NCBI GenBank assembly: GCA_951812755.1
Contig: OX638329.1
Coordinates: 419,339 to 483,338, forward strand
Reading direction: 5' to 3'
DNA from: an uncultured Latescibacterota bacterium
GTDB lineage: Bacteria > Latescibacterota > UBA2968
Length of the DNA: 64,000 bases
Under the pieces are notes generated by a model. That model had not been told where the DNA came from and made no database searches. It worked only from the letters and a program-made list of their open reading frames with translations. This document shows, one piece after another, positions 53,802 through 62,202 of the stretch (positions are counted from its first letter, which is position 1; each line of letters starts with the position of its first letter). A program made the translations under genes and the position numbers.

Positions 53802-56252
53802 TTACTCCGTCCGCAAGGCATCTACTGGATTTGTCCGGGCGGCTTTGAGGGCTTGATAGGTCATGGTTGCGAGTGCGAGGAAGAGCGCGAGCATACCGCC
53901 TATGAGAAAATACATAAGGTGCAGGTCAATGCGATAGGCAAAGTCCTGCAACCATCTGCCCGCAAACAGATAGGCTATGGGACAGGCGATTACACAGGCG
54001 ATTATTACGAGTTTGACAAATTCTCTGGCTAATAAATTGAAAATACTGAATGCCGATGCGCCCAGGACTTTCCGAATGCCAATTTCTTTTGTTTTTTGTT
54101 CTGCGCGAAACGATATCAGACCGAGCAGTCCCAGGCATGCCACGAAAATCGTCAGCCCGGAAAATACTGCAAGCGCATTCCCCGTGCGAATTTCATTTTG
54201 ATAACGCATGCGTGTCAGGTCATCATTCAAGAAATGATAGGTGAATGGAGTTTGAGGTAAAAACGCATACCACGTTTTCTCTATAAATGCGAGGGTTTCC
54301 TGCATGTTCTGTGTGCCCAATTTGAGGTAGAGAGTTTTGCCCATTCCCGTACGAGTTTTGAATGTAACGGGTCGAATGGCATTGTGCAATGTCTGAACGT
54401 GAAAGTCTTTCATCACGCCTACCACATATCCCTCGGGTCCATTTTTTTCCTTAAAGCGCTTGCCAATCGGTTCGTCCCATCCGAGATGCCTTACGGCTGT
54501 TTCATTTAAGATATAAGGCTGGCCTTTTTCTCGATATGCTTGCACTTTTTTTTCATATTCTTGCAACTCCGCATGACTTTCTATTCTTTCTGGTAGCTTT
54601 GGTGGTTCTGGTGCCAGACGGCCTGCCACGAGTTCGATATTGAAGAAGTCCAGATAATCTTTATCGATATCAAACACGCCCATCTGCCAGTCGGCGTCAT
54701 CGGCTCGAAACGTATCTGTCGTGATGTACCCGCCTTGTGGGAAACGCGTGGCTGTTGCTTTCAAAATATTCGGGTGTGCCGTGAACACCTGTTTTACCGT
54801 GGGAATACGCCGTCTCAGATCTTCTGATCCACCGTGATGTAGTTGTCGAGAGTAGATGAAAATCGGTATGCCGACTATGAGTTCTTTGTCAAATCCGAGG
54901 TCTTTGTTTCGGATATACGTTAGTTGTTCTTGTACGACAACAGTACCTGTGATGAAAGCAATCGAAATTGCAAATTGGAAGATCACGAGTGCTTTTCGCA
55001 GCCCAACGTGTTTCGATCCGGGTATCCAATCCCCTTTTATTACCTGCGTGGGCAAAAAAGATGAGAGTACAAATGCGGGATAACTTCCCGCGATTACACC
55101 AACGCTCAGTCCAAACCCGATCAACCCGATCAGCCACCACAGATTTTCAGTGCTGTGCAATACCAGATCTCGTTGAATAAAACTATTAAACCACGGCAGG
55201 ACCAGTTCGACTAAGGCGAGTGCTACTATCATTGCAACGAGTGCCATCAATACTGATTCGCCCAAAAATTGTCCGATCAATTGTTGGCGAGATGCGCCCA
55301 CTACTTTTCGCAATCCCACCTCACGCGCTCTGGTGGATGAGCGCGCCGTTGAGAGATTCATAAAATTGACACAGGCGAGTATGAGAATAAAACCCGCGAT
55401 AAGTCCAAAGGCATATACCTGTTTGATATCGCCATTTTCCCAAAGATGCACGCGCGTGAGGGGTTGCAATATGTACCGGGTCGTTTGGCGTACCTCATCG
55501 CCCATGTATCGCGCTATCAAACCGGGCAGTTTTTGCTGTAGTGCGCGATGGTCGTATCCCTCTGACAAGAGGATATACGTGAAAAAGGGACGATAAGCAC
55601 CCGTGGGTTGCCATATAGACCACCTGTTGGCCAGATTGCCTTTTGGCGTAGTGGTCAGGCAATCAAAATAAAAGGTCGAGTTGGGCGGAAAGTCGCGCAC
55701 AATACCGGTCACAAAGTATGTCACCGTGCCGCTCAGTTCCTGGTGATCCACTTGCAGTGTTTTTCCGATCGGATTCTGGTTTTGAAAGAATTTGCGCGCC
55801 ATTGATTCTGTCAGCACTATCGAACCCGGTTGGGTCAATGCCTTGCCTGGATCACCGATTACAAACGGGATTGTAAATACATTGAAAATTTCCCGATCTG
55901 CGACACATACGTCTTGCTGAAAAAAGCGGTCGTCAGTTTTGACCCATGAGGTGAGCAGTTGTGTGCGGATGGCTTCCTGGACTTCGGGGAAATCGCGCTT
56001 TAATGCCGGTGCCAATGCGCCAGATGCACGCGGACTGACCGATGTGGTATTTTCCATTGAGACTGAGCGGAAAACGCGATAGATGCGAGTTGCATTGGCA
56101 TGATGTCGGTCGTAGCTAAATTCATACTGAATGTAGAGGGCGATCAAAATTACAGACGCCATTCCGATTGCCAGACCCAGAATATTAATCGCTGTCAATC
56201 CCCTGTTTTTCAGCAAGGTGCGAATGGTGGCTATGAGATAACTGCGAAACAT
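53802..56252 (-). CDS. MacB/FtsX-type ABC transporter permease
   Basis: The 816-residue two-FtsX permease has TM1 INILGLAIGMASVILIALYI, a first core with REVGLRKVVGASRQQLIGQF, and a C-terminal core with EIGIRKVLGASAFSIFNLLA that ends ARTNPVDALRTE. It follows the truncated permease by 22 bp and precedes the adaptor by about 110 bp. It is probably expressed from the sigma-54 promoter near 56910. Confidence 0.9.
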   Translation of the reverse strand: MFRSYLIATIRTLLKNRGLTAINILGLAIGMASVILIALYIQYEFSYDRHHANATRIYRVFRSVSMENTTSVSPRASGALAPALKRDFPEVQEAIRTQLLTSWVKTDDRFFQQDVCVADREIFNVFTIPFVIGDPGKALTQPGSIVLTESMARKFFQNQNPIGKTLQVDHQELSGTVTYFVTGIVRDFPPNSTFYFDCLTTTPKGNLANRWSIWQPTGAYRPFFTYILLSEGYDHRALQQKLPGLIARYMGDEVRQTTRYILQPLTRVHLWENGDIKQVYAFGLIAGFILILACVNFMNLSTARSSTRAREVGLRKVVGASRQQLIGQFLGESVLMALVAMIVALALVELVLPWFNSFIQRDLVLHSTENLWWLIGLIGFGLSVGVIAGSYPAFVLSSFLPTQVIKGDWIPGSKHVGLRKALVIFQFAISIAFITGTVVVQEQLTYIRNKDLGFDKELIVGIPIFIYSRQLHHGGSEDLRRRIPTVKQVFTAHPNILKATATRFPQGGYITTDTFRADDADWQMGVFDIDKDYLDFFNIELVAGRLAPEPPKLPERIESHAELQEYEKKVQAYREKGQPYILNETAVRHLGWDEPIGKRFKEKNGPEGYVVGVMKDFHVQTLHNAIRPVTFKTRTGMGKTLYLKLGTQNMQETLAFIEKTWYAFLPQTPFTYHFLNDDLTRMRYQNEIRTGNALAVFSGLTIFVACLGLLGLISFRAEQKTKEIGIRKVLGASAFSIFNLLAREFVKLVIIACVIACPIAYLFAGRWLQDFAYRIDLHLMYFLIGGMLALFLALATMTYQALKAARTNPVDALRTE

Positions 56253-56274
56253 TTTGAACTCCTGTCGCTATTTC

Positions 56275-56841
56275 CTATTCATCTCTCAACGCATCCGCCG
56301 GGTTTGCGCGGGCGGCTTTGAGGGTCTGGGTGGTGACGGTTGTGAGTACGATGAAGAACAGGACAAGGCTGCCGAGTAAGAATATACCAATACCCAATTC
56401 GGTGCGATAGGCGAAGGTTTGTAACCATTGGTTTGTCGCGTAATAGGCGATTGGGAATGCGATGAGGCTTGATAGGGCGATGTAGAGGACAAATTCTCGC
56501 GAGAGTAGGGACAGGATTTGCGCTTGTGATGCGCCCAATACTTTGCGAATGCCGATTTCTTTGGTGCGTCTGGTTGTGGCGAGTGCCGCCAGTCCAAATG
56601 CGCCAAGTGCAGCGATGAAGATGGCGAATCCGGTGGCGTAATGGATGCGGTCGGCGTTTTCGTGAAAGGTGTCGTAGGTCCATTCGTGATGGACAAAGAG
56701 GAAGGTGATGATGCAGAATGCGAGGCCGATGGCGAGGCCGATGATGTTGATGGCGGAGTAGATGCGATGTCTGGCGAGGTTGCGGATCGCCGTTTTCAGG
56801 TAGCTATAAAATAAAGACATTCCAGCATGTGCTCTGAACAT
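56275..56841 (-). CDS. Internally deleted FtsX-type permease (188 aa)
   Basis: The first ~65 residues are a normal permease N-terminus (NLARHRIYSAINIIGLAIGL, then VHHEWTYDTFHENADRI). The frame then jumps directly to the C-terminal core (FAIFIAALGAFGLAALATT, EIGIRKVLGASQAQILSLLS), ending RANPADALRDE. About 600 residues found in the paralogues next door are absent. The frame is intact, with four predicted membrane segments and no periplasmic domain, and AGGAGAAA lies upstream of ATG 56841. It is either a deletion remnant kept in frame or a minimal FtsX-like membrane subunit. It is the first gene after the sigma-54 promoter. Confidence 0.8.
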   Translation of the reverse strand: MFRAHAGMSLFYSYLKTAIRNLARHRIYSAINIIGLAIGLAFCIITFLFVHHEWTYDTFHENADRIHYATGFAIFIAALGAFGLAALATTRRTKEIGIRKVLGASQAQILSLLSREFVLYIALSSLIAFPIAYYATNQWLQTFAYRTELGIGIFLLGSLVLFFIVLTTVTTQTLKAARANPADALRDE

Positions 56842-56900
56842 TTTGGTTTCTCCTGTGTAGGACTTGCACCATACAGGTAAAGTGAATGTATAAGAAATAT

Positions 56901-56918
56901 AAGCAATTACTGTGCCAA
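56901..56918 (-). promoter_or_regulatory. Sigma-54 (RpoN) promoter for the MacB-type cluster
   Basis: On the minus strand TTGGCACAGTAATTGCTT carries GG and GC doublets 10 bp apart and matches YTGGCAC-N5-TTGCW. It lies about 60 bp before the mini-permease start codon. Two similar sites spaced 21 bp lie 70-110 bp upstream, the usual enhancer arrangement. Confidence 0.8.
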
Positions 56919-56980
56919 AATACTCTTCTCTATGTTTTACAAATAGTTATGAAAATTTGTGTCATGAGGACGTTTCAATA

Positions 56981-57021
56981 AGTGTCCGATTTTGATACAG
57001 TAGTGTCCGAAAATGAACACT
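56981..57021 (-). promoter_or_regulatory. Tandem upstream activator-like sites
   Basis: AGTGTCCGATTTTGATACAG (56981-57000) and AGTGTCCGAAAATGAACACT (57002-57021) share AGTGTCCGA and are offset by 21 bp, two helical turns, on one DNA face. The second is a partial palindrome (AGTGT/ACACT). They are placed as binding sites for an enhancer-binding protein acting on the sigma-54 promoter. A 19-bp identical copy occurs at 62974-62992. Confidence 0.65.
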
Positions 57022-57114
57022 TAAAATTGACAATATATATCCAAGTGGTTATAATTCTTTATGAATTACAACAGATTAAACTTAAAAGAAGCTATATGGA
57101 ATTGGAGGCGAATT

Positions 57115-57438
57115 ATGAACAGAAAAATTAAATTTGAGAAGAGTTCGGGCAATGTGTTCAGGGATCTGGACTTGCCAGGTGCGGAGGAATTATTTATTAA
57201 GGCAACTCTTGGATTTGAAGTGTTTCAGATTATAGAAGCGCGGAAGCTAACACAGACAGAGGCAGCGGACATTTTAGGCGTGAAGCAACCCGAAATATCC
57301 CGGCTAAAGAACGGGAAGTTTAATCATTACAGCGTTGCGCGATTAATGACATTTCTCAATCGGCTAAATCGCGATATTGAGATCCGCATTATTCCCTCAA
57401 AAGATAGACAGGGACAACAGCGGGTCGTTGCGGTTTAG
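57115..57438 (+). CDS. XRE-family HTH protein, HigA-type antitoxin without a toxin gene
   Basis: The protein has 107 residues from ATG 57115 with GGAGG upstream (an upstream ATG at 57061 lacks one). The helix-turn-helix reads LTQTEAADILGVKQPEISRL with the recognition helix following, as in HigA2/XRE antitoxins paired with RelE/HigB toxins. No toxin-like frame precedes it in the 270-bp divergent region. Its stop overlaps the end of the HAD gene on the other strand. Its last 21 bases recur at 63039-63059. Confidence 0.8.
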   Translation: MNRKIKFEKSSGNVFRDLDLPGAEELFIKATLGFEVFQIIEARKLTQTEAADILGVKQPEISRLKNGKFNHYSVARLMTFLNRLNRDIEIRIIPSKDRQGQQRVVAV

Positions 57439-58148
57439 TTATGATCTGGGCTATTGATGCGCACGAGTAATTCAGGCAGTTCCTCAATTTCAGTAATTGA
57501 TAATCCACGCCAGCCAATTATGTCTGGTCTTGCGTCATCATATACATCTTCTAAATCGACTTGCTTTAGCACGGGCAAGAAACCTATTTCTTTAGCACCG
57601 GTCATTTCCCGGCTGCTACCATCGCCCACATAAACACAGACATTTGACGGAAGTCCCAACTGTTCATGTGCCCGTTTATAGATTTCAATAGCGGGCTTTT
57701 GTATTTTTTCTTTGCAAGAAAAGAGCGGTAAATCGATATGCTCTGATAAAGGAGAAGTGTGCCAGAGTAGCGGCACATCTGGACCACAGTTTGTTATCAA
57801 TCCAATTTTATAACCATCATTTTTTAGATTTTGAAGCGTAATCAGGACTTCAACTTTTGGTTTGAGTGTTCTCATTGTGAAGTCGTATCGATATTGCGCG
57901 GCAGTGTTGATTTTACAATCACCTGGGGATAGACCAATTTGAGCGCAACATACAGCGATAATTTCTTCTATTGATCTGAATTTTCCAATACATAGGTCAG
58001 AAAAAGAAGAGCCGAATGCTTGTCTAAACGCTTCATAAGGCGCTGACAAAGTTTTGGCCATCAATGCATGTACTTTGTCGTGCTTTTTTTTGCTAAAATT
58101 ATCAACAAGAGTTCCAAATAAGTCGAAAATTACAGCTTTAAATTTCAT
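57435..58148 (-). CDS. HAD-superfamily hydrolase
   Basis: The 237-residue protein has motif I DLFGTLV (nucleophile D9), motif II ITNCG, motif III K in KEKIQKP and motif IV GDGSSRE. The second Asp of DxD is replaced by Phe (DLF), as in several haloacid-dehalogenase-like subfamily I members, so phosphatase activity is not assured. It is convergent with the antitoxin gene (4-bp overlap of the ends). A degraded copy, keeping only both ends, is at 63056-63210. Confidence 0.85.
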   Translation of the reverse strand: MKFKAVIFDLFGTLVDNFSKKKHDKVHALMAKTLSAPYEAFRQAFGSSFSDLCIGKFRSIEEIIAVCCAQIGLSPGDCKINTAAQYRYDFTMRTLKPKVEVLITLQNLKNDGYKIGLITNCGPDVPLLWHTSPLSEHIDLPLFSCKEKIQKPAIEIYKRAHEQLGLPSNVCVYVGDGSSREMTGAKEIGFLPVLKQVDLEDVYDDARPDIIGWRGLSITEIEELPELLVRINSPDHN

Positions 58149-58297
58149 TATACCAAACTCTCTGTTCGTTATTCCTGTGACTGATCTGGTTGTGGTGCTG
58201 GTGCCTGGATGAGTTCCAGGTCGGGAATGTCGGAGAAGTCTATGAAACGATATTGGTATCCAGGATTACCAACTTGAAGATTCCTTTCACTCAACAT
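58130..58297 (-). CDS. Possible 55-aa overlapping small gene
   Basis: ATG 58297 overlaps the stop of the DUF2442 gene, and the frame reads MLSERNLQVGNPGYQYRFID and on to LKL-stop inside the HAD start. Translational coupling is possible, but no family, motif or ribosome site supports it. It is weakly supported. Confidence 0.25.
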
Positions 58298-58940
58298 CTC
58301 GACCCTCTTGGATGGCGCGAATGAACTCATCTACGTCGAAAGGTTCACTAACGGTAACGACTTTTTCTGGGTCAAAAATCTTTGGATCCGGGTTGTTGCG
58401 AAATGCCTCGAGGTCAAACGGCTCGGACCATGACCGCGTGTCGGTTATCTGTTCTACATAAATAATATCCCATTCGTCATTGTCGTTGAAGCGACCGCGG
58501 CCTCTGATCTCGACATACTGTGTCGCAAGCCGGCGCATGTCGTCGTTCAGCGCTGGATCGAAACGCAACGGCACAACCCTTTGTGGGATGAAGTGCAACT
58601 CTGCCGTGCCACTAGCCCAGTTCACTTCCATCAGTCGCCCTTCTACCAATGCAGACTCATCCAGGACCGGCGGCTCGGTCTTGTTGGACTTCTGTCTTTC
58701 TTCTATGGGACGGCCCGCAAACAGTGCCTCAACACTGAGGTTTTCGTTGAGGTCGGGCCACTGGATGCCTCCACTGGTACGTCGCCAGTTGCGTCTTTCT
58801 TTGGCAGTGGCGTGTGCGAGCCTGGGATACCATTTCAGGGGCACGGAGATGGTTCGCCCATCAGAGAGTACTGCCGTCAGCGTATCCTCGCTTACTTCCA
58901 CACGCTCAGCCTGTGGCATGTCAATTGTCGAGATATTCAT
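58287..58940 (-). CDS. DUF2442 protein with unknown C-terminal domain
   Basis: The protein has 217 residues from ATG 58940 (GGAGGTCTGAG upstream). Residues 1-80 are a DUF2442 domain (LSDGRTISVPLKWYPRL and WRRTSGGIQWPDLNENLSVE). DUF2442 proteins are usually short antitoxin-like partners of DUF4160 toxins; no DUF4160 gene is present here. The C-terminal ~135 residues, ending in repeated FDxEAF/FDVDEF strands, are not recognised. Its 81-bp leader (58962-59042) is shared with the HigA-like gene at 63237. Confidence 0.75.
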   Translation of the reverse strand: MNISTIDMPQAERVEVSEDTLTAVLSDGRTISVPLKWYPRLAHATAKERRNWRRTSGGIQWPDLNENLSVEALFAGRPIEERQKSNKTEPPVLDESALVEGRLMEVNWASGTAELHFIPQRVVPLRFDPALNDDMRRLATQYVEIRGRGRFNDNDEWDIIYVEQITDTRSWSEPFDLEAFRNNPDPKIFDPEKVVTVSEPFDVDEFIRAIQEGRDVE

Positions 58941-58961
58941 CTCAGACCTCCATATTGTACA

Positions 58962-59042
58962 ACTTCTCAGATGTCCATTCGAGATCACTGGATCCGCGTT
59001 TACAAATATCCGTATTTTAAGCGAAAAAACAAGGATTTATAA
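58962..59042 (-). repeat. 81-bp leader repeat, copy A
   Basis: It lies just upstream of the DUF2442 start. It matches 63639-63719, just upstream of the HigA-like start, at roughly 90% by eye, including GATCACTGGATCCGCGTTTA. It is a shared 5' region in front of two different antitoxin-type genes. Confidence 0.75.
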
Positions 59043-59103
59043 TGCGTATTTTTAATCTGAAAGAGATAAGTAATCCACTAAAATGGGTTAAGTCCATATA
59101 GTT

Positions 59104-59298
59104 TTAGTCGAGAAGCTCAAAAAGTCCATCGACCGTCAACGGCTCCCCATTTTTATCGCGAATAGAAAGCTCGTTGTCGGAGATTGCTTTGCGTAGCTGT
59201 TTCTCTCGTTTCTTGTACGCGCTTTGATTCCCAGCACCTACTCCTACGGCGATACCTACGGCGATACCTACAGCAAAACCTGCACCGAGATCTGTCAT
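59104..59298 (-). CDS. Small glycine-zipper membrane-type protein
   Basis: The protein has 64 residues from ATG 59298, behind AAGGAGGTGAC. It has one hydrophobic Gly/Ala/Val segment with repeated GIAVGIAVGVGAG (~8-24), followed by a basic, Lys/Arg-rich tail. It looks like a single-span small membrane protein or peptide. It lies 43 bp after the response regulator. Function unknown. Confidence 0.6.
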   Translation of the reverse strand: MTDLGAGFAVGIAVGIAVGVGAGNQSAYKKREKQLRKAISDNELSIRDKNGEPLTVDGLFELLD

Positions 59299-59341
59299 AA
59301 TAACGTCACCTCCTTCCAGTTGATACATTGGGCCGAATAGA

Positions 59342-60049
59342 TTAAAGGCTCAGGCGTTCTCGAAATTTTTGTGCCTGACGTCGGGAAATTTCGATTTCAT
59401 AGCCTCCTTTCAACAACACTTTCAGGCTGCCTTGAAAATAGGGCTCAATTTTTTCGATATACTGTAAATTGATAATTTGTTGGCGATTGACACGAAAAAA
59501 TACGCGTTTGTCCAGGCGCTCTTCAAGGTGGTTGAGGGTGCGCGGAATAAGGGGTTTAAATTTTTGAAAATAGACCCGCGTGTAATTGCCAGAGACTTCG
59601 AACAATTGAATGTCTGAGAGTTTGATAAACCAGCACTGGTCACCGTCTTTTACAAAGACGCGACTCGAATCTGTCAATGCCGGTGCAACGGCTTCATCGG
59701 GAGAATGGGCTTGTAGTTTTTCAATCGCGCTTGCAAGGCGTTCGGGCTGGATGGGTTTTAGCAAGTAGTCGAGCGCATTTACTTCAAATGCCCGAATGGC
59801 ATATTCGTCATAGGCGGTTGTAAAGATCACCTGTGGTACCTGGTCGAGGGTTTCAAGCAATTCAAAACCGTTTTGTCCGGGCATCTGAATGTCGAGGAAG
59901 ATCACATCGATAGATAGTCTTTTGAGTTGCTGACGTGCAGTATCTGCATTTGCGGCTTCACCTGCGACAGTGATGGCCTCAAAAGCTTTGAGCAAATGTT
60001 TTAATTCCTGACGGGCAAGCCGTGAATCATCGACGATTAATGCATTCAT
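59342..60049 (-). CDS. LytTR-family response regulator
   Basis: The 235-residue protein has a receiver domain with D7/D8, phosphoacceptor D53 (FLDIQMPG) and K98 (YLLKP), then a LytTR DNA-binding domain (~130-235, FEVSGNYTRVYF, FFRVNRQQIINLQYI). It overlaps the sensor-kinase gene by 4 bp. It should regulate transcription near LytTR sites; the targets are unknown. Confidence 0.9.
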   Translation of the reverse strand: MNALIVDDSRLARQELKHLLKAFEAITVAGEAANADTARQQLKRLSIDVIFLDIQMPGQNGFELLETLDQVPQVIFTTAYDEYAIRAFEVNALDYLLKPIQPERLASAIEKLQAHSPDEAVAPALTDSSRVFVKDGDQCWFIKLSDIQLFEVSGNYTRVYFQKFKPLIPRTLNHLEERLDKRVFFRVNRQQIINLQYIEKIEPYFQGSLKVLLKGGYEIEISRRQAQKFRERLSL

Positions 60050-61101
60050 ATTTGTTGTCCAGTGAGCGGTACCTGAAATTTGGCACAGACCTGATTTTGA
60101 GCAATATTTTCAACTGTCAATTGCGCGGTGTTACCAAATAAAAGACGCAGGCGTTCTCTGGTATTTTGCAGGCCAATGCCGTCATTTGTTGCGTTGTTTT
60201 GCATCTGACCGGTGTTTACAATGCAGACCACCATAACAGTTTCTTGAAGGGTTGTCCGAATTGAGATTTCGCCACCATCCGGATGCTGTGCAATGCCGTG
60301 CCGAATGGCATTTTCGACCAGAGTTTGTATGGCCATCGGCGGTATCTCGACTTGTCGTGTTTCCGGTGCGATGTCAAACCGATAACGCAATCTGTCTTCC
60401 AGCTGGATGGCTTCGAGTTGGAGATAGTTTTTCACAATTGCCAATTCCTCTTTCAATAGCACACTTCTGGTGTTGCTGACCTGTAGCGCGTATCGGAATA
60501 GCTCAGATAGTTTTGAGATCATGTCGCGTGCGCGTTCGGGGTCTTCAATGACCAGAGCACGGATATTGTTGAGGCTGTTAAAAAGAAAATGGGGATTTAT
60601 CTGGGCTTTTAGTGCCATCAATTCGGCTTCTTTTACCGCTGTTTGCAATTCCCATTTTTCGCGTTCTCCGCGTTTGGTTATGTCAAACATGTGGAACACG
60701 ACATATAACAGCGACCATATCCAGAGGATAAAGTTCGTGTTGAGTATTTGCAGGCCATACAATTTCCAACGGAATTGTTCAATCGTAAGCGTCTCATCTA
60801 TATAAAAATAACCAAAAATCTGAATACTCTGGCTGATAATCGCAATGACCAGATCGGCTATCAATACTCGGATAAAGAGTTTCCACAAAGGCAGTGTGAC
60901 CCAATGCCGCTTTTTGAATATGGTTCTGAGCAGGTGTGTCCACAACAAAAGTTGTACAGATCCAAAGACCGTGATTCCCAAATTTTGTGCCGTAATGGTC
61001 TGAAAAGCAGATAGGAAAACTGTGTTGAGCAGGCCGTATATTCCCCATCCCAAAATCTGACAGGTCCAATATGCTTTGTTGTGGTTTTTGAACTGAGACA
61101 T
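60046..61101 (-). CDS. LytS-like sensor histidine kinase (His_kinase type)
   Basis: The 351-residue protein has four membrane segments (~15-35, 40-60, 74-100, 118-140), then the phosphoacceptor motif QINPHFLFNSLNN (H171) and a GHKL domain with LVENAIRHGI and NDGIGLQNTRERL. The start is ATG 61101, 8 bp after the hydrolase stop; a frame open to 61167 overlaps the hydrolase. It is the partner of the downstream LytTR regulator. Confidence 0.9.
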   Translation of the reverse strand: MSQFKNHNKAYWTCQILGWGIYGLLNTVFLSAFQTITAQNLGITVFGSVQLLLWTHLLRTIFKKRHWVTLPLWKLFIRVLIADLVIAIISQSIQIFGYFYIDETLTIEQFRWKLYGLQILNTNFILWIWSLLYVVFHMFDITKRGEREKWELQTAVKEAELMALKAQINPHFLFNSLNNIRALVIEDPERARDMISKLSELFRYALQVSNTRSVLLKEELAIVKNYLQLEAIQLEDRLRYRFDIAPETRQVEIPPMAIQTLVENAIRHGIAQHPDGGEISIRTTLQETVMVVCIVNTGQMQNNATNDGIGLQNTRERLRLLFGNTAQLTVENIAQNQVCAKFQVPLTGQQI

Positions 61102-61108
61102 ATTGTGC

Positions 61109-62026
61109 TCATCTGGGCGTCTGAGACGCGGTTGTTTTGTGAGAGAGGAAGGCATCAATGGTCGCAAAGTAGCCCTCTGGGTCGTCCCACATAATAAAAT
61201 GTTTGCCGGTGTCCGTCATCCATATTTCGCAATTCTCAACATGAGCGTACTGTTTTTGATACGCAGATAGTGAACTTTCTCGCGTTGCGCCGTGGGATTG
61301 ACCCGAAATCCAGGCTCCCAATACCAGGACAGGTGTTTGTATGTTCTTTATCTCGGTTCGCAAGTCTGTCAAAAACATTTCGTACATTGCTTGTGCAACT
61401 GTGTTTGGGTCCGAAGATAGACTCCATACGACAGCCGTATCTATTTTTGCGGGGTCTGTGATCATCATTTTGAGCATAGATGGTGTTGCTTTTTCTCTTT
61501 GTTCAGGCGTTTGAGAAAGTATCCAGGCGCGTGTTTGTTCTGCTGGCACGCGCATAAATTCAACTGTTGCTGCCGGGTTTTGTAGTGCGGGTAAAAAGGG
61601 TACTGCATCGACAATAATAAGCGATCCTGCGCTTTCGGGTATGCTCGCAGCAACCCACAAAGATAGAAAACCACCCAAACTATGTCCCGCAAGGATTGGT
61701 TTTTTCAGGTCGTTTTCCTGGATATATGCAATAATCGCGTCTCTCATGGTTTGCAAATAATGGTCTGTTTGCACGGGGGGTTGGCCGGCAAATCCCGCGA
61801 GTGTAAAGACATGGCATTCAAAGCTGTTCTGGTATCGGCTGACTGTTTCGCGCCAGACGTCTCCAGAACTACTTAGACCGGGTATTAAGATCATCGGATG
61901 TCCGGATCCCGTTATTTGTACTTTGAAAGGCTGTGCATTATCTGTCTGGGCAGATGCGGGAATCGGTGTTAGGAGTGCGAAAAAGATTGCACTCATTTGC
62001 AATGTGACGTGTTTCCATTTTGACAT
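61109..62026 (-). CDS. Secreted alpha/beta hydrolase
   Basis: The 305-residue protein has a signal peptide (1-~26, PIPASAQ), oxyanion region LIPGLSSSG, nucleophile S116 in GHSLGG, an Asp/Glu candidate around ~220 and the late His in TGKHFIMWDDP. Probably a periplasmic esterase or lipase. It heads the operon with the LytS/LytTR pair, so its product or substrate may be the sensed signal; that link is inference. Confidence 0.85.
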   Translation of the reverse strand: MSKWKHVTLQMSAIFFALLTPIPASAQTDNAQPFKVQITGSGHPMILIPGLSSSGDVWRETVSRYQNSFECHVFTLAGFAGQPPVQTDHYLQTMRDAIIAYIQENDLKKPILAGHSLGGFLSLWVAASIPESAGSLIIVDAVPFLPALQNPAATVEFMRVPAEQTRAWILSQTPEQREKATPSMLKMMITDPAKIDTAVVWSLSSDPNTVAQAMYEMFLTDLRTEIKNIQTPVLVLGAWISGQSHGATRESSLSAYQKQYAHVENCEIWMTDTGKHFIMWDDPEGYFATIDAFLSHKTTASQTPR

Positions 62027-62202
62027 GACATCCTCCTTTTGACAGTGGATACTTCTCTTTTGTGATCAATCAAAAGGTAGGCATCTTTCGCGTTCCGAGA
62101 AGCAAAAGATGATAAGCGGTTTGAAAGGCTGATGAATGGTCAAAAAGGTATGATAGATACGGGGTTTTCAGATGAGCTTTTTCACTACAAGGAGGTATGA
62201 AT

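Larger units (their letters stand above)
56842..57114. other. Divergent regulatory region: sigma-54 promoter and UAS
   Basis: The region lies between the mini-permease (minus) and the XRE antitoxin (plus). It holds a sigma-54 promoter (56901-56918) and two activator-like sites (56981-57000 and 57002-57021). No gene is seen. Confidence 0.7.

Noticed and set aside
58962-59042. Integron attC site in the 81-bp leader repeat
   Set aside because: No clear paired core sites (GTTRRRY and its complement) or stem structure; it lies at the 5' side of the genes rather than after them.
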